Source: Gammaproteobacteria bacterium
GTDB lineage: Bacteria > Pseudomonadota > Gammaproteobacteria > Steroidobacterales > Steroidobacteraceae
Direction of reading: 5' to 3'
Assembly (NCBI GenBank): GCA_027365225.1
Contig: DAHXNV010000005.1
Location: forward strand, 1-64,000
DNA length: 64,000 nucleotides
Positions within the stretch are counted from its first letter, which is position 1. Each line of letters begins with the position of its first letter. Position numbers and translations under genes: made by a program. This document shows, piece by piece, positions 49,341 to 58,776 of the stretch. The notes under the pieces were generated by a model, which ran no database searches, was not told where the DNA came from, and was given only the letters and a program-made list of their open reading frames with translations.

Positions 49341-51425
49341 CTAGTTCGGCAGCACGAAGCGGATTTCGGTGCGGACCGGCACATTGACCGGCTGGCCCCG
49401 GAATTTCGGTCGGGTATAGCGCCACTGGCGGATCGCCTGGAGCGCTGCGCGATTGAAGATGGCGCCGGGTCTGGAGTTGATCACCTGCAGCTGCCGGGTA
49501 CGGCCCTGGGCGTCGACGATGTATTGCACCGTCACTTCGCCCGATAGGCCGCCGGCAAGCGCGCGCGACGGATAGGCGGGCGCGACGTAGTGCGTGCGGC
49601 GCAGTTGCCCGGCAACTTCAGCCAGCTGCGCCGCCGTGGGCGCCGCGGCCGGCCTCACGGTCTGCGCGGCCGCGGCCAGAGCCGCTGGACTGGCGCCCCA
49701 GCGGCGTGCCGCGGCCAGATCCTCCCGCGCGAGCGCGCGCTGGCCGGTGCGGGTGGCCGACTCCGCCTGTGTCAAGAGCGCGGTCACGAGCTGGTCGCGC
49801 AGCACATCCGCGCCGGCGCGCTGCGCCGGATCGGGGTGCGACGCGTCGATCACGCTCAGGTAGTACGCGGCACTGTCATGCGCGGGGGCGACGAGGGCGC
49901 CGCTGGCGAGCCGGGCGCGGGCCCGCGCGAGTAGCTGGCGCAGCTGCGCCTCGGCGGTATGCGTTTGCACGCGGGCCACCTGGTGCCGAACCGAATCGAT
50001 CTGCTGCGCGGTCGCGCCGGCCAAGCGGGCCGCGTTCAGCCATTGGTTCTGCTCGCCGGCGTGTCCGGCCAAGCCGGCCTGCTGGGCCTGGCCGATCAAC
50101 GCGCCGATGAGCGCCTGGGCAGCGGCGCCGGTGGCCGCCGCTTGGGGCGCGAAGACGCGCAGCTTTGCGAGCGCGGACTCGGCGCTGTGCGCGCCGGTGA
50201 GCCGGCCGGCGGCAATCCGCGTGTTGACACTCTGCGCCAGGACTTTTACCCGCGCACCGTGCCGCAGCGTCGTCAGCTGTTGCTGCCAGGATTCGATCTG
50301 CGCCGTCGGCACCCCCCAGCGGGCCGCCCGGGCGATGAGCGCGGGCGCCGCGCCGAGCTTGCCCTTGCTCGAGAACGCATGTTCGACCAGCGCGGTCGCG
50401 AGCTGGATCCGGAACGGTCCGACGTGAGTATTGCTGGGCTCGGCCAGCTGCAACGTGGCGAGCGCCAGCGATGCGCCGGCGTATTGGTCGCGGGACAGAT
50501 CCACGCCGAAGCGCGAAATCAGCACGTTGGCGACCCGCTGCAGGCCGTTGCGGGCCTCGGCGTTGTTGGGATCGACGGCCAGCACCGAGCGGTAGTAGAC
50601 CAATGCGTTGGCGCCTTTCGGCGCCGTGAAGTGCCGCTCGAACATCGCCTGGCTGGCCTTGATGAGCAGGTCGGAGACGCGCCCGCGCACGATCGAGGTG
50701 TCGACCTTCGGTCGACTCAGCGCGGCGTACTTGTTCGCGGCGACCGTCTCGGGCCGAGCGGGCGCCAAGTGGGCCGGACGCGTGTGCGTCAACCACCAGA
50801 GTGCGCCGGCACCCAGAGCCAGCACCAGCACACCGAGCGTCACGGCGATCAGTTTGCCGTGGCCGCCGGAGGACGCCTCGGAACGGGCGCCGTCCGTTGT
50901 GGGAGTTTGTGGGCTGGCGCGCTCGGGCAGCGCTCGACGCGGTGCGGGCCGAAGCGACTGCCGGGGCGAACTCTGTTCGCCGTCGTCCGATAACGCCGCC
51001 TCGATGACTGCGCTTGTTTTCCCGGGCTCCATCGGTAGCGGCAGAACCGCAAAAACCCGGGTGCCCTTGACCGCGGCCGCCACGGTCTTCTCCGTGTCGG
51101 TCTCGGTGAAAACCAGGATCTTGGCGGTGCCCACACGCTCGGCGGCGCGTTCGACATTGGCGCGAACATCACCGGTCTCACGCGCATCGATCGCCAGGAT
51201 CTGACGGCCCCGGGCACCTTCCAGATGTCCGATCGCCACATCGAGCGAGTCCGCCGGGTGGACGCTGGCGCGCCCGCCGAGGACTTCCCCGAGCTCGAGC
51301 AGGAAATCATCGCGCGTCGTCAGCGCGGCGAGGTCGGCCGCATGCTGCGCGCCCCTCGGCGTCACCTCTGCCACGGCGCTTTCGCGGGCGGAATCACGAG
51401 ACTCATTCGGTGCCGGATGTGCCAC
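49341..51425 (-). CDS. TonB-like protein with receiver-like N-terminus and TPR-like periplasmic region
   Basis: The 694-residue protein has a cytoplasmic domain at about 30-150 with alternating strands and helices (ILAIDARETGDVRANVERAA; ILVFTETDTEKTVAAAVKGT), resembling a degenerate receiver. One membrane helix (LIAVTLGVLVLALGAGALWW) follows, then a long helical periplasmic region with repeats such as YYRSVLAVDPNNAEARNGLQ. A TonB C-terminal domain ends it (VAPAYPSRALAGGLSGEVTV, AIRQWRYTRPKF). GTG 51425 has GGAGA eight bases upstream; an ATG at 51545 also opens the frame. It lies 13 bases before the CheA-like kinase gene. Confidence 0.75.
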   Translation of the reverse strand: MAHPAPNESRDSARESAVAEVTPRGAQHAADLAALTTRDDFLLELGEVLGGRASVHPADSLDVAIGHLEGARGRQILAIDARETGDVRANVERAAERVGTAKILVFTETDTEKTVAAAVKGTRVFAVLPLPMEPGKTSAVIEAALSDDGEQSSPRQSLRPAPRRALPERASPQTPTTDGARSEASSGGHGKLIAVTLGVLVLALGAGALWWLTHTRPAHLAPARPETVAANKYAALSRPKVDTSIVRGRVSDLLIKASQAMFERHFTAPKGANALVYYRSVLAVDPNNAEARNGLQRVANVLISRFGVDLSRDQYAGASLALATLQLAEPSNTHVGPFRIQLATALVEHAFSSKGKLGAAPALIARAARWGVPTAQIESWQQQLTTLRHGARVKVLAQSVNTRIAAGRLTGAHSAESALAKLRVFAPQAAATGAAAQALIGALIGQAQQAGLAGHAGEQNQWLNAARLAGATAQQIDSVRHQVARVQTHTAEAQLRQLLARARARLASGALVAPAHDSAAYYLSVIDASHPDPAQRAGADVLRDQLVTALLTQAESATRTGQRALAREDLAAARRWGASPAALAAAAQTVRPAAAPTAAQLAEVAGQLRRTHYVAPAYPSRALAGGLSGEVTVQYIVDAQGRTRQLQVINSRPGAIFNRAALQAIRQWRYTRPKFRGQPVNVPVRTEIRFVLPN

Positions 51426-52036
51426 AACCCGTCTCCAGATTCTTATGGATGCAACCGTCGTCGCAGGGCCCCGGGGCCGGGTGGAGTCCGGCCCTTGACC
51501 GCAGGACAGCGCGGCGCGCCAGGATGCGAGGCGTGCTGAATACATGAAACCCGCAGCGCGTCGGGTCTGCAGTGTCGCCGTTCACAGAATTCGAGCGGGT
51601 GAGCCGCGTCGGGGCCAATGGCCGGCCCCGTGGGGTGCCCGCAACGGGCTGGCCGGTGCGCAACCGCTCAGCGACCGGCGCAGGACTGAAGGACGGCGGC
51701 GCGGCCGCGCGCCCGCGCGGTTCCGCTGCGAAGGGCCGCCGCCGCTTCGCTCCACTTTCGCCCGATCGGGTGCGCTCGGGGAATCTCGACAGCGCGGCGC
51801 TAGCGCTCGACGATGGAACGTTGACGGGCGAGCGCCCGCGGTCTCGAAGCGCCGCCGCACGGCGTGCCATGACTCCGGAACGAATCGATCTAGCGGCCGT
51901 CTTACCGAAGACAGGGGCGGCGGAATCGCGAGTCCGATCGCGGTCGCGCCCTGCGAGGCGTTCATTCCGTTCCGCTACGGGCGAAGGCGCAGCATTCACG
52001 GCCGCCACTGCCGTTATAAAACGGGAGGTAAGGGCG
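51426..52036. other. Intergenic stretch between divergent TonB-like and prkA genes
   Basis: These 611 bases hold the control regions of two divergent operons. The open frames across it are arginine-rich and look non-coding. A TATAAA at 52015-52020 stands just before the prkA ribosome site and might be a -10 element, but its -35 is poor and the ATG would be only 17 bases away. Nothing else was recognised. Confidence 0.4.
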
Positions 52037-54082
52037 ATGCGATCACGTGCCAGTCATCCCGACCAGACGCCGCTCGGCGCCTGCATCGAACACAGCGCTT
52101 TCATCGAGTCCCTGAGTTCTTTCAGCCGCCTGCATCGCGCGCAGCACTGGGAAGGTACTTTCGGACAGTTTCTCGCGGACATTCTTCCGGCGGCTCCGGC
52201 GGCCCTGGCGCGTACCAGCCACGAGTACATCTGGGACATGCTGCGCTGGTATGGGCGAGGCGCCGAGAGCTCCCGCCCCGCCGGGGGCGAGCGGCGCGAA
52301 GGCGCGGCTGTGAATCCCGGCGCGCATGCGGGCCGGCAAGAGCAGCCGCGCGAGGAGCGCGCCAGCGAGCTGTTCAAGCGCGAGCTGTTCGGTATCGACA
52401 CGCCGCTTGCCCGGGTGATCGAGTATTTCAAGGCCGCCGCCGGGGGCTCGGACGTCGGACGCCGGCTGCTGCTGCTGCTCGGACCGCCCTCGGGTGGGAA
52501 GTCGACCATCGCGATCCTGCTGAAGCGCGGCCTGGAGGAATACAGTCGCACCGAAGCGGGCGCGCTGTACGCGCTCAAAGGCTCGCCGCTGCACGAGAGT
52601 CCGCTCAACCTCATCCCGGCGAGCCTGCGGGCCGAGTTCCGCGAGCGCTACGGCGTCACCGTGCAGGGCGAGCCCTCTCCCTGGGCGCGCGATTACCTCG
52701 AGCGCGAATTCGCAGGTGACTTCCTCAACGTTCCGGTCGAGCGGGTCTTTCTGTCCGAGGCTGCGCGTTTCGGCATCGGCACGTATGCGCCGCACGATCC
52801 GAGCACCGCCGACATCGCCGACCTAGTGGGCTCGGTGGATCTCGCCAAGGTGGCGCAGATCGGCGACGAGGGGGATCCGCGCGCCTGGTCCTGGTCCGGG
52901 GCGGTGTACGCCGCCAGCCGCGGTCTGCTCGAGATGATCGAGATCCTGAAGGTCAAGCGCGAGTTCCTCTATCTGCTGCTGACGCTGACTCAGGAGAAGA
53001 ACGTCAAGGTCGCGCGGTTTCCGCTCATTCACCTCGACGAGACGGTGTTGGCGCACACGAACCTCGCCGAGTTCCACCGCTTCGTGCAGGAAAAAGAGAA
53101 CGAGGCGCTGCTCGATCGCATGGTGATCATCAAGGTGCCGTACGCGCTGTCGTACCGGGACGAATCGCGCATCTATCAGAAGCTCGTCTCGGGCGCGCCG
53201 GCGTTCCGCGACGTCCACCTCGATCCGCACGTGCTGAACCTCGCCGCGGTGTTCGCCATCCTGACCCGTCTGACGCGGCCCGAGCGCGAAGGCCTCGACA
53301 TCGCCGGCAAGTTGCGGCTGTACGCCGGCGAGACCATCGAGGGCGCGACCGAGACCGAGGCGATCCGGCTGCGCGCGGAATCGCCCGACGAAGGGCTGAC
53401 CGGGGTCAGCCCGCGGTTCGTGATCAACGCCATCTCCACGGCCATCACCCGCGGCACGACCCGCAGCCTCACCAGCATGGACCTGCTGCTGGCGTTGAAG
53501 GACGGTATCGAGAGCGATGCCCGCATGGAGGCGAAGCAGAAGAAGGCGTGGATCGACCATCTGGTCACGGCGCGCAAGGAGTTCTACAACCGCTGGGTCA
53601 AGGAAGACGTGCATCGGGCGATGTTCGCCTCGTTCGAGGAGGAGGCGCAGCAGTTGCTGGAGAAATACCTCGACGAAGTGGAGGCATCGCTCGATCACCG
53701 CCAGGTCACCGATCCGATCACGGGCGAAAGCCGGGCGGCGGACGAGCGCTTGCTGCGCTCCGTGGAGGAAAAGATCAAGGTGTCCGACTCCGGCAAGCTG
53801 TCGTTTCGTCAGGAAGTCGTGCGCAAGGCCATGGTGGCGTTCAAAACCGGTGAGAAATTCAATCTGGCCAGTCACGCGCGCATGCGCGAGGCGATCGAGC
53901 AGTACCTGTTCGAGGAACGGCGCGACGTGCTGCGGCTGGTGACCTCGGCCGCACGCCCGGACGAGGAGGCAAAACAGAAGATTTCCGTGGTGCAGCAGCG
54001 CCTGATCAGTGAGTACGGCTACGACGAGCACAGCGCGAAGGAGGCGCTGAGTTACGTCACCACCCTGCTCGCGCAGGAGTAG
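52037..54082 (+). CDS. prkA: PrkA-family serine protein kinase (YeaG-like)
   Basis: The 681-residue protein has an AAA-like N-terminal domain with Walker A LGPPSGGKSTIAILL, the PrkA-conserved ALKGSPLHESPLNLIP, FLSEAARFGIGTYAPHDPST and FPLIHLDETVLAHTNLAEFH, and a C-terminal kinase-related domain (VRKAMVAFKTGEKFNLASHA, YGYDEHSAKEALSYVTTLLA). YeaG in enterobacteria is induced by nitrogen starvation and acts with YeaH. The ATG at 52037 has GGGAGGTAAGGG. A region at about 75-115 is a poorly conserved insert (RGAESSRPAGGERREGAAVN). It is first in an operon with yeaH and spoVR. Confidence 0.94.
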   Translation: MRSRASHPDQTPLGACIEHSAFIESLSSFSRLHRAQHWEGTFGQFLADILPAAPAALARTSHEYIWDMLRWYGRGAESSRPAGGERREGAAVNPGAHAGRQEQPREERASELFKRELFGIDTPLARVIEYFKAAAGGSDVGRRLLLLLGPPSGGKSTIAILLKRGLEEYSRTEAGALYALKGSPLHESPLNLIPASLRAEFRERYGVTVQGEPSPWARDYLEREFAGDFLNVPVERVFLSEAARFGIGTYAPHDPSTADIADLVGSVDLAKVAQIGDEGDPRAWSWSGAVYAASRGLLEMIEILKVKREFLYLLLTLTQEKNVKVARFPLIHLDETVLAHTNLAEFHRFVQEKENEALLDRMVIIKVPYALSYRDESRIYQKLVSGAPAFRDVHLDPHVLNLAAVFAILTRLTRPEREGLDIAGKLRLYAGETIEGATETEAIRLRAESPDEGLTGVSPRFVINAISTAITRGTTRSLTSMDLLLALKDGIESDARMEAKQKKAWIDHLVTARKEFYNRWVKEDVHRAMFASFEEEAQQLLEKYLDEVEASLDHRQVTDPITGESRAADERLLRSVEEKIKVSDSGKLSFRQEVVRKAMVAFKTGEKFNLASHARMREAIEQYLFEERRDVLRLVTSAARPDEEAKQKISVVQQRLISEYGYDEHSAKEALSYVTTLLAQE

Positions 54083-54090
54083 CGGCGGGT

Positions 54091-55263
54091 ATGACCGGGA
54101 CCAACGACACGCAGATTTCCGCCGATGGCGCCAAATGGTACGAGCTGTTCTCGCGCGGCGCGCGCGATTGGCTGCGCCATGACGAGAAGGTCCGCGAGGC
54201 CGTACGGCGGCACTTGCCGCAGGCCGTGGCGGGCGGCGAACTGATCAGCGGCGGGGCCCGCACGGTGCGCATTCCCGTGCGCATGCTCGAGCACTATCGA
54301 TTCCGCTTGCGTCCCGCGGCGCAGCGCCAGGGCGCCGGTCAGGGCCAGGCCAAGCCCGGGGACGTGTTCGACGACCCCGCCCGGCCGCGTACCGCCGGCG
54401 GCAAGGGTCCGGGCGGCGAAGACGAGGGCGAGGTGCAACTGTTGCTGGAGTTCAAGATCGACGACATCGTGGAGTGGCTGTGGGAGGAGATGCGTCTGCC
54501 GAATCTCACCCCCCGCAGTGGACCGTCCGAAGAGCAGGAGTGGACGCGCCAGGGCTGGGATCGCCGCGGCGCGCGCTCGCGGCTCGATCGGCGCCGCTCG
54601 TTCAAGGAGCTGGTCAAGCGCCGCGCAGCGCCGGGAGCGGTGCCGACGTTCACCGACGAAGATCTGCGCTATCGCCAGCTCGCTCTGCGGCGCCGGCCGG
54701 CGGTGCGCGCGCTGGTGTTCTTCATGCTCGATGTGTCGGGTAGCATGTCCGAGCGCGACCGCCAGCTCGCGAAGTCATTCTTCTTCTGGACGGTGCAGGG
54801 GTTGAGGCGGGAGTACCGCGCGCTCGAGACGGTGTTCGTCGCGCACACCACGCAGGCCTGGGAATTCACCGAGCCGGAGTTCTTCCAGGTCAGCGGCACG
54901 GGCGGCACGGTCGCCTCGAGTGGCCTGCGCAAGGTGAGCGAGATCCTGCATGAGCGATTCGACCTGCACAGTTACAACGTCTATTTCTTCTATGCCTCGG
55001 ACGGCGACAATGCTGTTACCGACGCCGATGCGGCCCGGGCCGCGCTGGCGGCGCTGGCGGGCGCAGCCTGTTTCTGCGGCTACGTCGAAGTGGCGGCCGG
55101 TCTGTCGCGGCACCTCGATACCGAGACCGGCCGGTTGTTCGCCGATCTCGCCACGGTTGGCGCGAGCGTCGGCAGCTGCGCGCTGGCGGATTTCGACGAC
55201 GTGTGGAGCGCGATCCGGCAGTTCTTCACGGCGCAGCACCCGGTGCGCGCGCCGGGCGGATGA
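54091..55263 (+). CDS. yeaH: YeaH/YhbH family protein (DUF444)
   Basis: The 390-residue protein has basic N-terminal and linker regions rich in glycine (QGAGQGQAKPGDVFDDPARP), DUF444 marks (LLLEFKIDDIVEWLWEEMRL, RRSFKELVKRRAAPGAVPTF) and a von Willebrand A fold with the MIDAS motif DVSGSMS. It partners with PrkA/YeaG in starvation responses. It starts 8 bases after prkA. Its stop overlaps the spoVR start as ATGA. Confidence 0.93.
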   Translation: MTGTNDTQISADGAKWYELFSRGARDWLRHDEKVREAVRRHLPQAVAGGELISGGARTVRIPVRMLEHYRFRLRPAAQRQGAGQGQAKPGDVFDDPARPRTAGGKGPGGEDEGEVQLLLEFKIDDIVEWLWEEMRLPNLTPRSGPSEEQEWTRQGWDRRGARSRLDRRRSFKELVKRRAAPGAVPTFTDEDLRYRQLALRRRPAVRALVFFMLDVSGSMSERDRQLAKSFFFWTVQGLRREYRALETVFVAHTTQAWEFTEPEFFQVSGTGGTVASSGLRKVSEILHERFDLHSYNVYFFYASDGDNAVTDADAARAALAALAGAACFCGYVEVAAGLSRHLDTETGRLFADLATVGASVGSCALADFDDVWSAIRQFFTAQHPVRAPGG

Positions 55264-56621
55264 GCGGCATGGAGTGGCAGGATTACACCGCGCGGATCGA
55301 GCAGCTCGCGCGCAAGTCCGGACTGCGCTTCCATCCCGTCGAGTTCGAGGCCGTCCCGGATGCGTTCATGATGGAGGTGGCGGTGTACGGCCTGCCGGTG
55401 CGCATGCCCCACTGGTCATTCGGCGTGCGCTACATCTATCAACTCATCCAGCGGCACATGGGGCATTCGCGGCTGTTCGAGGTGGTCTTTCCCGGCAACC
55501 CCGGCCATGCCTATCTCGCCGCCAGCAACGGGCTGGCGGAAAACGTGCTGGTGACGGCGCACGTGCTCGGACACGCCGATTTCTCGCGCAACAACTTGTT
55601 GTTTCAGCGCTGCCAGGGACAGGTGAGCGAGCGCATCGTCGAGCATGCCGCGCAGCACGCGCGCCAGATTCAGCAGGCGATCGACCTGCACGGGCTGGAG
55701 CGCGTCGAGCTGGTGCTCGACGCGGCGCTCGCGCTGGAGCAGCACATCGACGTCGATCAGCCGGTGCGGCGGGCGCGTTACCGCGAGTACGCCGAGCCGC
55801 CCAAGACCCTGGCCGACGATGCCTTCCGCCGGCGCTTCGCGGCGCTGGAGCCGCTCACCACCGAGGCCGGGGCGCGCCAGCGGCGGCGCGCGCCGGTGCC
55901 GCCGCATCCGGAGCGCGACCTGTTGTGGTTCGTGGCGCAGTACGGCCCGGAGCTGGAGAGTTGGGAGCGGGACATCTTCCTCGCGGTGCGCGAGGAGTCG
56001 TTCTACTTCTATCCGGTGTTCGCCACGCAGATCATGAACGAGGGCTGGGCGTCGTATTGGCACGCCCGGCTGCTGCGCGAGGCCGATTTTATTCCGCAGC
56101 AGGCCTACGTCGATGCGATCAAGTGCCATTCCGACGTGGTGCGCCCGGTGGCCGCCGATCAACAGATCGCGCTCGCGCTCAATCCCTACCATCTCGGCTT
56201 CGCGATTTGGGAGCGCATCGTCGCGGCCGAGGGGCTGGAGGCGGCCTGCACCATTCGTGCCGAAGACGACGACTTCGCGTTCGTGCGCAATCATCTGACT
56301 CGCGAGCTGGCCGCGGAGCTGGAATTGTTTCGTTACCGCGCCCGCGACGGCCGGATCAAGGTGCTCGCGCAGGACATCGATGCGCTGCACGAGGCGATTC
56401 TCGCTCCCAAGTACAATTTCGGCGCGCCCACCGTGTTGGTCGAGAACGTCCGGGTGGATGGCACGCTGCAGCTGCGCCACGATCATGCGGTGGACGGCCG
56501 CGGACTCGATCTTGAGCGCGGCCGTAAAGTGCTCGAGTATCTGTACCGAATCTGGCGCCGGCCCGTGCGGTTGAGCACCGTCGATGCCGACGGGCGGACG
56601 CTGGAGATCTCGGCGCCGTAG
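55260..56621 (+). CDS. spoVR: SpoVR-family protein (YcgB-like)
   Basis: The 453-residue cytoplasmic protein shows SpoVR hallmarks: MPHWSFGVRYIYQLIQRHMG, YEVVFPGNP-like EVVFPGNPGHAYL, NVLVTAHVLGHADFSRNN, IMNEGWASYWHARLL and YHLGFAIWERI. The conserved H-x-x-x-H, E-G-W-A-x-x-W pattern is reminiscent of a metal-binding active site. SpoVR affects spore cortex in Bacillus, yet non-sporulating bacteria carry it with PrkA and YeaH. The ATG at 55260 overlaps yeaH; ATG 55269 is also possible. Confidence 0.93.
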   Translation: MSGMEWQDYTARIEQLARKSGLRFHPVEFEAVPDAFMMEVAVYGLPVRMPHWSFGVRYIYQLIQRHMGHSRLFEVVFPGNPGHAYLAASNGLAENVLVTAHVLGHADFSRNNLLFQRCQGQVSERIVEHAAQHARQIQQAIDLHGLERVELVLDAALALEQHIDVDQPVRRARYREYAEPPKTLADDAFRRRFAALEPLTTEAGARQRRRAPVPPHPERDLLWFVAQYGPELESWERDIFLAVREESFYFYPVFATQIMNEGWASYWHARLLREADFIPQQAYVDAIKCHSDVVRPVAADQQIALALNPYHLGFAIWERIVAAEGLEAACTIRAEDDDFAFVRNHLTRELAAELELFRYRARDGRIKVLAQDIDALHEAILAPKYNFGAPTVLVENVRVDGTLQLRHDHAVDGRGLDLERGRKVLEYLYRIWRRPVRLSTVDADGRTLEISAP

Positions 56622-56697
56622 CCTGCGGTGTTTTGCGCGGCCGGCGGCGCGGGAGTAACCTGCCCTGATCCTCGATGATGCGTTGGGGGCGTGCGGC

Positions 56698-58740
56698 ATG
56701 GACCACGGGAGCATCCGTAACTTCGCGCTGATCGGCGCGGCCGGCGCGGGCAAGACGCTGCTGTCGGAAAGTCTGCTGGCGCAAGCCGGCGCGATTCGCA
56801 CCAAGGGCTCGATCGAGCGGGGTACCACGGTGTCGGATTTCGATGCGCAGGAGCGCGCGCTCGGTCATTCCCTCGATCCGGCGGTGCTCACGTTCGAACA
56901 CCGGGACACTCGCGTGCATCTGCTCGATACCCCGGGCTACGCGGATTTTCTGGCGCGCACGTTTGCGGCTCTGGAGGCCGTGGAAGCCGTGGGCGTAGTG
57001 GTGAGCGCGGTCACCGGCCCGGATGCCGTGACGCACAGGCTGATGACGTTCGCGCGTGAACGCGGGCTCGCTCGCCTGCTGATCGTCAACAAGATCGACA
57101 GTCGGGAGGCCGACTGCGACGGCGTGTTGCAGCGGCTGCGCGCGCTGTTTGGCGCGCAATGCCTGCCGATCAACCTGCCGGCCGGGCGCGGCGCGGCGGT
57201 GCGGGATTGCTTCTTTGCGCCCGAGCCCGGCGCCGTGGATTTCTCCACCATCGAGGCGGCGCACACGCAGATCGTCGACCAGGTCGTCGAGCTCGATGAG
57301 CGGCTGATGGCGCTGTATCTGGAGCAGGGCGAGGCGCTGAGCAGCCAGCAGTTGCACGCGCCGTTCGAGCAGGCGCTGCGCGAGGGGCACTTGGTGCCGG
57401 TGTGCTTCACCTCGGCGGAAAGCGGCGTCGGAGTCGCGGCGTTGCTCGACATCATCGAGCGGCTGATGCCCAGTCCCGCCGAAGGCAATCCACCACCGTT
57501 TCTCGCCGGCGAGAGTGGCACGCCGCGGCGCGTGTCGGTGCGGCCCGATCCCGATCGGCACGTGGTCGCGCACGTGTTCCGGATAACGGTCGATCCCTAC
57601 GTCGGCAAGCTCGCGACACTGCGTGTGCACCAGGGCACCATTCGTACGGGCAGCCAGCTGTTCGCCGGCGAAGCCCGCAAGTCCTTCAAAGTTGCTCATT
57701 TGTACCGTCTGGTTGGCAAGGAGGCCCGGGAAATCCCGGCGGCGATTCCGGGCGACATCTGCGCGCTGGCCAAGGTGGAGGAGTTGCACCGCGACGTCGT
57801 GTTGCACGACGCGCACGAGGAAGACCACTACCATCTGCAGCCCGTCGTGCTGCCGCCGCCGATGCAGGGTCTGGCCATCGAGCCGGTGCGCCGCGGCGAC
57901 GAGCAGCGCTTGGCCGATGCGCTGCATAAGCTGACCAGCGAGGACCCCGGCATCCGCATCGAGCAGCACGCCGCACTGAACGAGACGGTGCTCTACGGCG
58001 CGGGCGAGCTGCATCTGCGCGTGCTTCTGGAGCGCATGAGCGAGCGCTATGGCGTGCCGGTGCGCGCCCATCCGCCGAGCATCCCCTATCGTGAAACGAT
58101 CACCCGCGCGGCCGAGGGACATTGCCGTCACAAGAAGCAGACCGGCGGAGCCGGGCAATTCGCCGAGGTGTCTTTGCGCGTCGAGGCGCTGGAGCGTGGG
58201 TCGGGCTTCGAGTTCGTGGACGCGGTGGCCGGCGGAGCGATCCCCGGGCAATTCATCCCGGCCGTGGAGAAGGGCGTGCGTCAGGTGTTGACCGAAGGGG
58301 CGCTCGCCGGCTTTCCCCTGCAGGATATCCGCGTCACGGTCTACGACGGCAAGCACCACGCCGTGGACTCCAAGGAGGTGGCGTTCGTAGCGGCGGGCCG
58401 CAAGGCGTTTCTCGACGCGCTCGGCAAGGCCCGGCTCATCGTGCTCGAGCCGATCGTGCACCTGGAGATTACCGCTCCGGCGAGCGCCATCGGCGATATC
58501 ACTGGCGATCTGGCCACCAAGCGCGCCCGCATCAACGGCAACCAGGTGGTGCCGGGCCGGCGCGCGCTGCTGTCGGCGCTGGTGCCGCTCTCGGAGATCA
58601 TCGATTACCAGTCGCGACTCAAGGCGCTCACCGGCGGGGAGGGCAGCTACGCGTTGACCCTGAGTCGCTACGATCCGGTTCCGCCCCGGCGCCAACAGGA
58701 GCTGGTGGCGGCCTTCCGTCCCAGCGCGGCGGAGGATTAG
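56698..58740 (+). CDS. Elongation factor G-like GTPase (EF-G paralogue)
   Basis: The 680-residue protein has EF-G layout: P-loop IGAAGAGKT, switch II LLDTPGYADF, NKID, domain II (VDPYVGKLATLRVHQGTIRT), domain III (DPGIRIEQHAALNETVLYGA), domain IV (HKKQTGGAGQFAEVSLRVEA) and domain V (HLEITAPASAIGDITGDLAT). It is clearly diverged from canonical EF-G and belongs to the EF-G-like clade of ribosome-associated GTPases whose role is uncertain. ATG 56698 is used, with GGGGG upstream. It lies 76 bases after spoVR and may be part of that operon. Confidence 0.88.
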   Translation: MDHGSIRNFALIGAAGAGKTLLSESLLAQAGAIRTKGSIERGTTVSDFDAQERALGHSLDPAVLTFEHRDTRVHLLDTPGYADFLARTFAALEAVEAVGVVVSAVTGPDAVTHRLMTFARERGLARLLIVNKIDSREADCDGVLQRLRALFGAQCLPINLPAGRGAAVRDCFFAPEPGAVDFSTIEAAHTQIVDQVVELDERLMALYLEQGEALSSQQLHAPFEQALREGHLVPVCFTSAESGVGVAALLDIIERLMPSPAEGNPPPFLAGESGTPRRVSVRPDPDRHVVAHVFRITVDPYVGKLATLRVHQGTIRTGSQLFAGEARKSFKVAHLYRLVGKEAREIPAAIPGDICALAKVEELHRDVVLHDAHEEDHYHLQPVVLPPPMQGLAIEPVRRGDEQRLADALHKLTSEDPGIRIEQHAALNETVLYGAGELHLRVLLERMSERYGVPVRAHPPSIPYRETITRAAEGHCRHKKQTGGAGQFAEVSLRVEALERGSGFEFVDAVAGGAIPGQFIPAVEKGVRQVLTEGALAGFPLQDIRVTVYDGKHHAVDSKEVAFVAAGRKAFLDALGKARLIVLEPIVHLEITAPASAIGDITGDLATKRARINGNQVVPGRRALLSALVPLSEIIDYQSRLKALTGGEGSYALTLSRYDPVPPRRQQELVAAFRPSAAED

Positions 58741-58742
58741 CC

Positions 58743-58771
58743 CCGGCGGCGAGGCTGATCCTGGCCGCCGG
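58743..58771. terminator. Hairpin between convergent EF-G-like and gadB genes
   Basis: CCGGCGGC (58743-58750) pairs with GCCGCCGG (58764-58771) across a 13-base loop in the 36-base gap between converging genes. There is no U-tract. It is a plausible shared transcription barrier. Confidence 0.4.
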
Positions 58772-58776
58772 CGCGG

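Noticed and set aside
52014..52020. A sigma-70 promoter directly before prkA
   Set aside because: TATAAA is present but the -35 is poor and the start codon too close for the ribosome site to be transcribed with a normal leader; left as a note only.
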